Origin: a virus
IMG/VR virus record: IMGVR_UViG_3300030329_006103
Span: 26,860-56,099 of that record
Reading direction: 5' to 3' (one strand)
DNA: 29,240 nt
The translations under genes and the position numbers were made by a program. Shown here one piece after another: positions 16,071 to 22,756 of the stretch; the first letter of the stretch is position 1; every line of letters starts with the position of its first letter. Under the pieces are notes generated by a model. The model ran no database searches. It was not told the DNA's origin and saw nothing but the letters and a program-made list of their open reading frames with translations.

Positions 16071-16391
16071 CTACTTTTTATAATCAAAACAGCCACCGGC
16101 ATATGCAACATCATACAATGCCGTTACCTCGCTTTTCAACTCGTTTTCCTTTATAAACCAAACATTTCGAAATACTTCATATTTTTCTTTAGAAATTTCG
16201 CCATTAGTGTGGCGATGTAGCATTTCCTCATAACCAAGCTGATATGCTCTTCTTAAATTCTGTTTTTCTATTATTTCTTGAAATAAGGCAAAACAATCTT
16301 CTTTTGATGTTTCCTGACCCTGTACACAAGCTAGCTTCATGAAGGTGGCCACAATCAAACAAAATATAAATGTTAAAATTTTATTTTTCAT
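16071..16391 (-). CDS. Exported hypothetical protein
   Basis: This is 106 residues. A hydrophobic N-terminal signal (residues 5-22: ILTFIFCLIVATFMKLAC) is followed by a charged helical domain with two cysteines (C33 and C102), which could form a disulfide in the periplasm. The sequence around the cleavage region (ACVQGQE) could also be read as a poor lipobox. It starts 12 bases after the CCA end of tRNA-Arg. The family is not recognised. Confidence 0.65.
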   Translation of the reverse strand: MKNKILTFIFCLIVATFMKLACVQGQETSKEDCFALFQEIIEKQNLRRAYQLGYEEMLHRHTNGEISKEKYEVFRNVWFIKENELKSEVTALYDVAYAGGCFDYKK

Positions 16392-16402
16392 AAATTAATT
16401 CA

Positions 16403-16479
<77 letters not shown>

Positions 16480-16494
16480 TAATTTTCACAACCT

Positions 16495-16758
16495 CTACCG
16501 GTATCTCCTCTTTGTTTTAAACTTTCGATATCCAAAATTCAATGCAGCATCTTCATCTTTAAAACACCACTCTGCTACAACCTTGTTATAGTAAGGGCTA
16601 TCAAACGTATGATAAATCCAACCATTGTTCCCATCGTTTCCTTTCACTGGAAAGTCAGATGTACACTTGCCACCTGATTGTGGCAAACTAACAAACTTTA
16701 AGTGCGCACAAGATGTTAACAAAAGACAACCACAAATTATAATACTAAGCTTCTTCAT
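16495..16758 (-). CDS. Small lipoprotein
   Basis: This is 87 residues beginning with a textbook lipoprotein signal (MKKLSIIICGCLLLTSCAH, lipobox LTSC with C17). The mature domain of about 70 residues contains two further cysteines and an aromatic patch (WIYHTFDSPYY), ending in a basic stretch. It overlaps the preceding gene by 14 bases. The function is unknown; small phage lipoproteins often act at the cell envelope. Confidence 0.75.
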   Translation of the reverse strand: MKKLSIIICGCLLLTSCAHLKFVSLPQSGGKCTSDFPVKGNDGNNGWIYHTFDSPYYNKVVAEWCFKDEDAALNFGYRKFKTKRRYR

Positions 16759-16990
16759 TTTCTTCTTTCGGGTTGGTACCTTCAGATACGAAATCCAAAA
16801 CTATACCGCCACTCACTTCTGATTCTAAATAATCTGAAAAAACAAATTCAAGCAATCTCTTTAAAGCATCTGCTTCTGACAAATAGTCACCATCTTTCTC
16901 AGCGTCACACTCTTCATCTTGGAAGATCCATACGTTCTTGTCTATGGTCGCTAGCCATCCGTTCCTAACTCTCTCAATTGATATGTTCAT
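16745..16990 (-). CDS. Small acidic hypothetical protein
   Basis: This is an 81-residue, strongly acidic soluble protein with no recognised family. Its ATG overlaps the stop of the SpoU methyltransferase gene (ATGA), implying coupled translation, and its end overlaps the lipoprotein gene by 14 bases. A short beta-like N-terminus (ISIERVRNGWLATIDKNVW) precedes an acidic helix. Confidence 0.7.
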   Translation of the reverse strand: MNISIERVRNGWLATIDKNVWIFQDEECDAEKDGDYLSEADALKRLLEFVFSDYLESEVSGGIVLDFVSEGTNPKEENEEA

Positions 16991-17511
16991 TTACTCAACC
17001 TTTCATATTGCTTAACTGTTTCATACAACATTATATTAGCTGCTTGTGCCGTGTTTAAACAAAATCCAATTCCCGGCATTGGAATGTAGACTTTTTCACT
17101 ATTGTGCAGTATCTCTTCTGGTATTCCATATGATTCATTTCCGACAACAATACAGAGTCTTTTTTCGAATGAAAATTTGTAATTTTCTATAGAATTTGAC
17201 TGATCAGTTAATTCTGCTGATATTAATTGTACTTTTTCCTCTCTCATGCGCTGTAGAAATGCGCGAGGTGAGCTATGCGACTCAATACTCACAAAATCAT
17301 ATAACGAGCCGGAAGTGGCCTTTACGGCGCTCCTAGAGGGTATCCTACCTATCAGGTGTATTTTCTCTGCTCCAAAACAGGCTGCAGCACGTATAATATA
17401 CCCAATATTCTCATCAAACGTAAAATTTATTGCGCAAATCGAGACTGGATAAACCTTAGCATTAATTAATTTTTTGTTATATCTCTGAAGTCTTGTTTCG
17501 GCTCGAATCAT
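16987..17511 (-). CDS. SpoU/TrmH-family RNA methyltransferase
   Basis: SpoU (SPOUT) enzymes use S-adenosylmethionine to 2'-O-methylate ribose in tRNA or rRNA through a trefoil-knot fold. The 174-residue protein has all three motifs: NIGYIIRAA (35-43, with the catalytic-type Arg), IVVGNESYGIP (121-131) and VYIPMPGIGF...NTAQAANI (141-160). The length matches minimal single-domain members such as TrmL. Motif 3 reads CLNTAQAAN instead of the more common SLNVSxAxx. In this setting, with nine tRNA genes and a tmRNA nearby, tRNA is the likely substrate, though that is inference. Confidence 0.85.
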   Translation of the reverse strand: MIRAETRLQRYNKKLINAKVYPVSICAINFTFDENIGYIIRAAACFGAEKIHLIGRIPSRSAVKATSGSLYDFVSIESHSSPRAFLQRMREEKVQLISAELTDQSNSIENYKFSFEKRLCIVVGNESYGIPEEILHNSEKVYIPMPGIGFCLNTAQAANIMLYETVKQYERLSK

Positions 17512-17542
17512 ACACCAATAATACTAGACTATTGACGATGTG

Positions 17543-17803
17543 TCAAGACTTTCGTTTCTTTTTTTTATTGGTTTTTCGCTCTGCTAGCTGAACCTCTGGA
17601 TCAACTCTAGTTTTTACCGCAAAATAATCCTTTTTTTTGCTGGGAGACATGTACTTTACTTTTACTTGCAAATTTGGCTCTTTTGACAAAATATGTCTTT
17701 CCTGATCTGCCAATTCATATGTCGGATACTTTGCTACTACTTTCCACGGAAGCCCCTCTTCATGCACTTGTTCTTCTTGTTCGTTTTCCAATGTTAGCTC
17801 CAT
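17543..17803 (-). CDS. Hypothetical protein with lysine-rich tail
   Basis: This is 86 residues. A central segment (WKVVAKYPTYELADQERHIL ... QVKVKYMSPSKKKDYFAVKTR) looks like a small alpha/beta unit, and the tail ends NKKKKRKS. It overlaps by 10 bases the 32-residue membrane peptide gene. The family is not recognised. There is no strong ribosome site, consistent with coupling to the gene upstream. Confidence 0.6.
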   Translation of the reverse strand: MELTLENEQEEQVHEEGLPWKVVAKYPTYELADQERHILSKEPNLQVKVKYMSPSKKKDYFAVKTRVDPEVQLAERKTNKKKKRKS

Positions 17804-17892
17804 TTCTTTGGTGATCCAGTATCAGTGATCATGCTTATAAAAGTTATAATAACAAGTAAAATAGAAACTGTAAAGAAAACCTTTTGTATCAT
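17794..17892 (-). CDS. 32-residue membrane peptide coupled to the aminotransferase gene
   Basis: Read directly from the sequence: an ATG at 17892 overlaps the aminotransferase stop as ATGA and opens a frame to a TAA at 17794. The peptide begins MIQKVFFTVSILLVIITFIS and ends SPKKWS, so it has one hydrophobic span of about 16-18 residues and a basic end. ATGA overlap and the clean span support a real gene. Size and lack of relatives I can recognise keep confidence moderate. Confidence 0.5.
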   Translation of the reverse strand: MIQKVFFTVSILLVIITFISMITDTGSPKKWS

Positions 17893-19130
17893 TTATGCTG
17901 ATCTACAACTTTTTCCAATCTGTACATTGCTTCTGTTAAAACTTCAGTCTTAGGACCAAAAGAAAATCTTATATGATTTTTAAACCTAGAATTATTATCT
18001 CTTCTTTTACCTGGGTTAACATCAAAGTATTCACCTGGGACTACTATTACTTTTTCTTTTAAACATGCTTCTAGAAAGTTTTGACCTGTATTGATTGAAG
18101 AAGGTAGATTAGATATATTACCCCAGGCATAGAAGGCTCCTTCAGGTTCTCTTTCGAAAAAGACACCAACATTTTGTAAACCATCTAATAGAACTCTTCT
18201 CTTCTTTCTAAATTCAGTTTGTATTGCTTTTGTTTCTATATTATATAATTTATTATTAAATAAAGATAAGCTAGCTTTTTGTAAAGGTCTGCTAGGACCA
18301 CCATCTAAAAAACTACCAGCACTATTGATAGAACTTATGATATGTTTTGGGCCAACAATCCAAGCAATTCTCCACCCAGGATAACGCCAGTTTTTTGACA
18401 TGCCGTTAATAATAACAACAGGATCTTTATTTACATCATCAACATACCTACTAGAACTTAAAGTTTCACCAGAGGGTATACCACTGTATATGTAACTACT
18501 ATAAAACTCATCCATTATCATAGTGCAATCAAAGGCATTTCCGATATTTATCCACTTCTGTAGGGCAGAGTCAGTAATTACTTTCCCAGTGGGGTTGCAG
18601 GGGTTAGAAACCAATAAAGCTCCCAGGCCCCTACCATGCACTTCTTTTTCTAGTTCTTGTGATGATATATTGTAACCATTCTCTGGATCTAATAAAATTG
18701 GTATTGTGTTGAATGTTTTAAAGGAGGCCAATAGTTCTTCATATGCGGTATAATCCGGAATAAAATGTCCTAAATTAATATTTCCTATTGATGCCACCAG
18801 CCTGGTCAGTGCTGATCTCCCGCCCGGGCAAACTGAAACATTTTCATATGTATACTTAGAGGCTTTATCTACTCTGTATAACGAATTGTATTGTTCTGCA
18901 ATTGCTTCGCGAAAACTCTTCAAACCGCCGACTGGGGAGTATTCGTAATCCATTAAATCAAGCTCTATATTTGTTATTCTGTCGACACCTTGATCTAATT
19001 TGTCTATTTCCGGCTGCCCTTGGCCTAGATTACACCATTCAGTGTTTCCTCTGTAAAAGCCCTCATTAGTGGCCCTTTGTGTCACATAAATGACTCCTGT
19101 TTTTGGTACCCTACTAAACGTATTTTTCAT
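17889..19130 (-). CDS. PLP-dependent aminotransferase (class I/II fold)
   Basis: The 413-residue protein has the full class I/II layout: SPVGGLKSFREAIAEQY, SNPCNPTGK (175-183), DEFYSSYIYSG with the PLP-pyridine Asp near 207, and NGMSKNWRYPGWRIAW with the probable PLP lysine at 246, then HIRFSFGP near the C-terminus with the carboxylate-binding Arg. Such enzymes move amino groups between amino acids and keto acids; the substrate cannot be told from the motifs. The gene overlaps the glycosyltransferase by ATGA, an unusual pairing that suggests synthesis or decoration of an amino-acid- or sugar-modified product. Confidence 0.88.
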   Translation of the reverse strand: MKNTFSRVPKTGVIYVTQRATNEGFYRGNTEWCNLGQGQPEIDKLDQGVDRITNIELDLMDYEYSPVGGLKSFREAIAEQYNSLYRVDKASKYTYENVSVCPGGRSALTRLVASIGNINLGHFIPDYTAYEELLASFKTFNTIPILLDPENGYNISSQELEKEVHGRGLGALLVSNPCNPTGKVITDSALQKWINIGNAFDCTMIMDEFYSSYIYSGIPSGETLSSSRYVDDVNKDPVVIINGMSKNWRYPGWRIAWIVGPKHIISSINSAGSFLDGGPSRPLQKASLSLFNNKLYNIETKAIQTEFRKKRRVLLDGLQNVGVFFEREPEGAFYAWGNISNLPSSINTGQNFLEACLKEKVIVVPGEYFDVNPGKRRDNNSRFKNHIRFSFGPKTEVLTEAMYRLEKVVDQHK

Positions 19131-20224
19131 TTTGTTTCAACAAGATTGGTTATAAGCTCTGCATATGCATCTACATTCTTTTGGTTTAAAGGATTGTAAT
19201 CCCAAAGCTTTTCTTTATTCATTTCAGAAGTTTCTTTAAAGTTATCACTATGGGTTTCAAGTGCTATACTCAACTGTTCGCGACCGGCATCTACATCGAA
19301 CATGTCATAGTAAAAGCCATATTCTTTTAATCTAGGATTGTTATGTACACAAGGTCTGTTGGTGTACATTGTTTCCAGTTGTAGGTAGTTTAAGTGATTT
19401 TCCCATTGATGAGACACGATCAAATCTGAAAGACCTTTGTGCATGGCATAAGGAGTGTGCCAACGCCCTTCAAACGATATCTTTCTATGCTTAAACACAT
19501 TCAGTTTCTGAATGAAGTCTTGAAACATGTTGTTGTCTTTGAGTTTTAAAGCTCCAAACACATATACATCCTTATCATACTTCCCAATTGAATCAAAGTA
19601 GCTTTCTATAATCAATATTGGTATTGTGGATGTTTTCACCATATTTAAGTTTGGCTCAAACATCGCTAAGGAATTAATCTCTTGCCCTTGCTTGAAAAAG
19701 GGATCATATTTTTTAGCTCTACAGTATACATCAAATATGTCAGAGTCCCATATATAAGGACACACATGTACCGGTATTTTCTCTAAAGCTTTATATGCTG
19801 GTATTGCAAATTCATAATGTGGAGATGTCCAGATTTCATGTCTTCTGGTTTCGTGTTTTGGCAGCTTCTCAGGTCTAAAAAGAAAATCTTCTGTGTGAAT
19901 CAATAAATTATTACCGTATTGAACTCCAGCAATTTTTCCGCCCGTATTGACATAGTAATCTGCAAAATCGGTAGTCAAGCCATGTACTACCTCTATTATG
20001 ATATCGTATTTTTTAGCAGTTTCTTTTATAAGGGGTTTAATCTTTGTAGATATTAGTTTTTTACCGGCTATCTTTTGACCTTCTGAAACACAAGACACAT
20101 CAAAGCCGGCTTTCTTAAGAAGCCTGTATAAGTTCCATACGTTTTGACCTAGGCCGTTACCCCATATATTTTCACCATGATTCGACGTTAAGCCAACTTT
20201 AATTTTTTTAGTATTTTTAGACAC
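19127..20224 (-). CDS. DUF2827-like glycosyltransferase
   Basis: The 365-residue protein begins with IKVGLTSNHGENIWGNGLGQNVWNLYRLLKKAGF, the form seen at the start of GT-B-type DUF2827 proteins. It ends with an acceptor-side region YTNRPCVHNNPRLKEYGFYYDMFD that fits the family's C-terminal nucleotide-sugar domain. No membrane span is seen. The start is GTG at 20224, 8 bases after GGAG. The enzyme would add a sugar to a surface glycan, DNA base or protein; the coupled aminotransferase downstream hints at a dedicated pathway. Family assignment is by recalled pattern and should be checked by profile search. Confidence 0.65.
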   Translation of the reverse strand: MSKNTKKIKVGLTSNHGENIWGNGLGQNVWNLYRLLKKAGFDVSCVSEGQKIAGKKLISTKIKPLIKETAKKYDIIIEVVHGLTTDFADYYVNTGGKIAGVQYGNNLLIHTEDFLFRPEKLPKHETRRHEIWTSPHYEFAIPAYKALEKIPVHVCPYIWDSDIFDVYCRAKKYDPFFKQGQEINSLAMFEPNLNMVKTSTIPILIIESYFDSIGKYDKDVYVFGALKLKDNNMFQDFIQKLNVFKHRKISFEGRWHTPYAMHKGLSDLIVSHQWENHLNYLQLETMYTNRPCVHNNPRLKEYGFYYDMFDVDAGREQLSIALETHSDNFKETSEMNKEKLWDYNPLNQKNVDAYAELITNLVETK

Positions 20225-20285
20225 CAGCTGTTCTCCACAGATAACTAGTGTCTTTTTTTCTAGCGCGAAGTAATATCTTTAAAAA

Positions 20286-20855
20286 TTATTTTTTTAAACC
20301 TTCGGAGTCCCAACCTCCTTGGATGTGCTTTGCATGCATCAAGTGACCAATTTTGTTGTAATGTAGGTAACCTAGAGCGTGGCCTATTTCATGTTCTAGC
20401 ACAGTTTTTTTAACATTACTTCTCATGTAAATAATTGCCCATTTTATTTCATTACTGTGGTTTTCAACAAAAAAATGTGTCTGCGCTAGAGCATTTTGCT
20501 CCATAGGAACCCCCATTGTTACCAAGTGTATTACAATATAACCAACTGGTTGTGGGTTCGAACACTTATTCAAAGGATCATGTTTATATTGAGTTGAGTA
20601 AAACTTGTGACCTAATCCTTTCCAGAACATGACTGCTGAATTAACCTGCGTCTGGCTTATTGGAGCATATTCACAGACAATTATGGTTGGTGTAAGGCCC
20701 CATGTGCCAACCTTAAGGGGGCTTTTAGCCATAGCTGGCACCTTTTCAAAATTTGATATAAAATCAGATGCATATGTAAGCTGAGTAATGGACATTGTTG
20801 CCAACACAACAAGGGTCGATACTAATATTGCTATATTTTTAATAAATTTGTTCAT
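20286..20855 (-). CDS. Secreted zinc metalloprotease, metzincin type
   Basis: This is 189 residues. An N-terminal signal peptide (residues 4-29, cleavage near TYAS) is followed by a compact catalytic domain. The extended zinc motif HEIGHALGYLH at 155-165 supplies three histidines and the catalytic Glu, and a Met-turn (HLMH, M173) follows 8 residues later, as in matrixin-like metzincins. No pro-domain cysteine switch is evident. The protein would be exported to the periplasm or outside the cell, unusual for a phage-type gene. It might help lysis, cleave an envelope protein, or act on host predators or neighbours. Substrate unknown. Confidence 0.82.
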   Translation of the reverse strand: MNKFIKNIAILVSTLVVLATMSITQLTYASDFISNFEKVPAMAKSPLKVGTWGLTPTIIVCEYAPISQTQVNSAVMFWKGLGHKFYSTQYKHDPLNKCSNPQPVGYIVIHLVTMGVPMEQNALAQTHFFVENHSNEIKWAIIYMRSNVKKTVLEHEIGHALGYLHYNKIGHLMHAKHIQGGWDSEGLKK

Positions 20856-20864
20856 AATATACTC

Positions 20865-21176
20865 TCATTCACAACAATCAGGATTATCATAAGTATCTGA
20901 TTTGTTTGTTATTTTTAACCACAACCCCCAAAGAATTGGGATGGCCAACCAATGAAAACATAAAATTAAAGAGGCTGGAATGCCTGCGTAGAACGCCGGA
21001 TGGATATAGTTTCCCAACATTCCAAATATAATAGGAAAAACAACATCCTCAATAATTTCCCATCCAACAAAAATAATAACAAAAGCTAAACCATTCTTTT
21101 TGAGAAATGCTTTTAGTCGCTCAATTGAGAAGTTTCTCAATTTGTTGTTTATTCTTGTTTTTAGCCAACTAAACAT
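20865..21176 (-). CDS. Small membrane protein next to the tmRNA
   Basis: This gives 103 residues from ATG 21176; a longer in-frame version reads into the tmRNA and is rejected. An amphipathic basic N-terminus (residues 1-22) is followed by two or three hydrophobic segments (LAFVIIFVGWEIIEDVVFPIIFGML, then YAGIPASLILCFHWLAIPILWGLWL). The acidic pair in EIIED lies inside a membrane span, which is odd for a simple anchor. It starts 6 bases after the CCA end of the tmRNA. No family is recognised; a holin-like role is only a guess. Confidence 0.65.
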   Translation of the reverse strand: MFSWLKTRINNKLRNFSIERLKAFLKKNGLAFVIIFVGWEIIEDVVFPIIFGMLGNYIHPAFYAGIPASLILCFHWLAIPILWGLWLKITNKSDTYDNPDCCE

Positions 21177-21182
21177 AATCTT

Positions 21183-21500
21183 TGGTGGAGGTGGGCGGAA
21201 TCGAACCGCCGTCCAAAGCATATACACTATCAAGTCGTTCACAAGCTTAGTCACAATTTGTGACAGTTGTTTTAGTTTTTTTCAATCCGACAAAACTAAA
21301 AAACAAACGTTTTTTTTGTTAGGCTCTTCTTGGACACTTGGTATGAAGAGCAACCAAGGATTAAGCAGCTAAGGCTAAATCGTAATCTGCGTTATTGGCA
21401 GTTGTATTAATTCTGACTTAAGTTTTTTTGTGATTTAGTCAGCAGTTTCACAGCTTGCACTATCCAGTACATTATACCCTGTCGATACCTTGTCACCCCC
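21183..21500 (-). ncRNA. ssrA: tmRNA (ssrA), single-piece
   Basis: tmRNA rescues ribosomes stalled on mRNAs lacking a stop codon. The 318-base gene has both tRNA-like ends: a 5' GGGGGTG pairing with 3' CACCTCC, T-arm GGCGGTTCGATTCCGCC, discriminator A and encoded CCA. In between, an internal frame ends in GCC-TTA-GCT-GCT-TAA (stop at 21363-21361). Reading back gives a likely tag ANNADYDLALAA, with the usual LAA degradation end; the exact resume codon is not certain. It is uninterrupted, not the two-piece form. Phage-carried tmRNAs are known but uncommon. Confidence 0.92.
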
Positions 21501-21532
21501 TTTAAGTTGTTGTAGTTAAGTTAAGTATACTA

Positions 21533-21892
21533 CTAATCTTTTGTTTCTTTAAAATATTCATCGATTTCGTATCGACAATGTAATTTATTGAACCTTAATT
21601 GCGATATGCCTAAAAACTTTGCGGCCTCTGTTTTAGATTGTGTTGCAGATACTGCGTATTTAAATACGGCATCTCTTGCTATTTCTGGCATTTTCTTCCA
21701 AAGAGGTATGCCATACATTTTACTTTTAACTGCCTTTGTAGCTAGTTCTAATTTTAAGGCAATAAGCTCCTCTACAGAGAGAGCGTTTAACATAATTTCA
21801 AATTCATCAGACGACTTATTGTTTAATCGCAGTTTTCTAGAAATGCTATAAGATTCGTTTTTTCCTGTTATTCTCTTTGTTCTTTTAGCCAT
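21533..21892 (-). CDS. Fis-like helix-turn-helix protein
   Basis: This is 119 residues with a basic N-terminus and, near residues 85-108, a helix-turn-helix SKTEAAKFLGISQLRFNKLHCRY of the Fis/NtrC C-terminal type. Middle residues (MYGIPLWKKMPEIARDAVFKYAVSA) form helices. It is probably a DNA-binding regulator or a terminase-small-subunit-like protein. It overlaps the preceding acidic protein gene by 25 bases and lies just upstream of the tmRNA, so it may share a transcript with it. Confidence 0.6.
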   Translation of the reverse strand: MAKRTKRITGKNESYSISRKLRLNNKSSDEFEIMLNALSVEELIALKLELATKAVKSKMYGIPLWKKMPEIARDAVFKYAVSATQSKTEAAKFLGISQLRFNKLHCRYEIDEYFKETKD

Positions 21893-22743
21893 TGCTTAAT
21901 TTCATTCAGGTCTAAGCTAATATCCTCTTCGGCCATAGCCACCGGGTCGGCTTCCATATCGCTCATCTTAGCTTTTTCCTTCTCATACTCCGGAGTTGTT
22001 GGTTCAGGCAACTTAGCATCTAATTCTTTTTCGAAAATATCAAAGTGGATTTTTAAGTTGGTTATTAGGTAATCCTTAAACTCTTTCTTGTCTGCTGGGT
22101 TTCGGAGTTTGGCATAGACATTAACAATCTGAGAATCAATTTCATCAAATGCCTCTAAGGCAAAATCACGACCAGTTTCATCCATCCCTTGGATGTCAAA
22201 ATTTTCAGCTTTTTCCACTTCTGGATCTGGATCTTGTAATTTTTTAATGTCAACATCTCTCACTGGAATAAATGATTCATCGTCCTCTGGTTCGCCGTCA
22301 ACAGCTACATCAACGGCCTCAGCTATGCCTTTTTGGGTCTCGTCTCTAGAATCAACCACAGCCAAAGCATTAACAACACCATTGATGATGTGTGCCCGAT
22401 AAGACACTCTCTGCTCTGGGTCGGTTGTAAGGGCTTTATAGCCATCCTCTAGCTTGTCTATGATTACTTTGAGAAGTGTTTCTAGCTTGTTGATAGCTGT
22501 TGAATGGTGTGGGGACTCATCAGGGTCAACCTCCTCTTGTTCGAACAGGAAGGCGTATACAGATTCAATATCTGTTAATTTTTGCTCTTTAACTGTTCTA
22601 TGAATTAGCTTTCGAAGTTGTTCTTCGTTTTGCTTTTGTTCATTAAGTTCTTGAATTTTTTTATTTTTAACAAGCCGAATTGCGCGCTGAATATTTTCGC
22701 GAAGTTCTAATTCTTTTAAAAACGTTTCTCTTTTGATTGACAT
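21868..22743 (-). CDS. Acidic hypothetical protein, possible scaffold-type
   Basis: The 291-residue protein starts with a strongly helical basic-acidic region (residues 1-60), continues acidic and Asp/Glu-rich with disordered linkers, and ends in a short helix IKQWLKEQRE. There is no catalytic motif or membrane span. A GGGGA site precedes the ATG. Composition and helical content resemble prohead scaffold or internal head proteins, but no family is recognised. It lies between the HTH gene and the ligase fusion. Confidence 0.6.
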   Translation of the reverse strand: MSIKRETFLKELELRENIQRAIRLVKNKKIQELNEQKQNEEQLRKLIHRTVKEQKLTDIESVYAFLFEQEEVDPDESPHHSTAINKLETLLKVIIDKLEDGYKALTTDPEQRVSYRAHIINGVVNALAVVDSRDETQKGIAEAVDVAVDGEPEDDESFIPVRDVDIKKLQDPDPEVEKAENFDIQGMDETGRDFALEAFDEIDSQIVNVYAKLRNPADKKEFKDYLITNLKIHFDIFEKELDAKLPEPTTPEYEKEKAKMSDMEADPVAMAEEDISLDLNEIKQWLKEQRE

Positions 22744-22756
22744 ATTACAGGATCCC

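Noticed and set aside
20225-20285. CTAG...CTAG element with a T-run before the glycosyltransferase gene, possible terminator
   Set aside because: The stem is too short and the T-run sits in the loop and on the wrong side for minus-strand termination.
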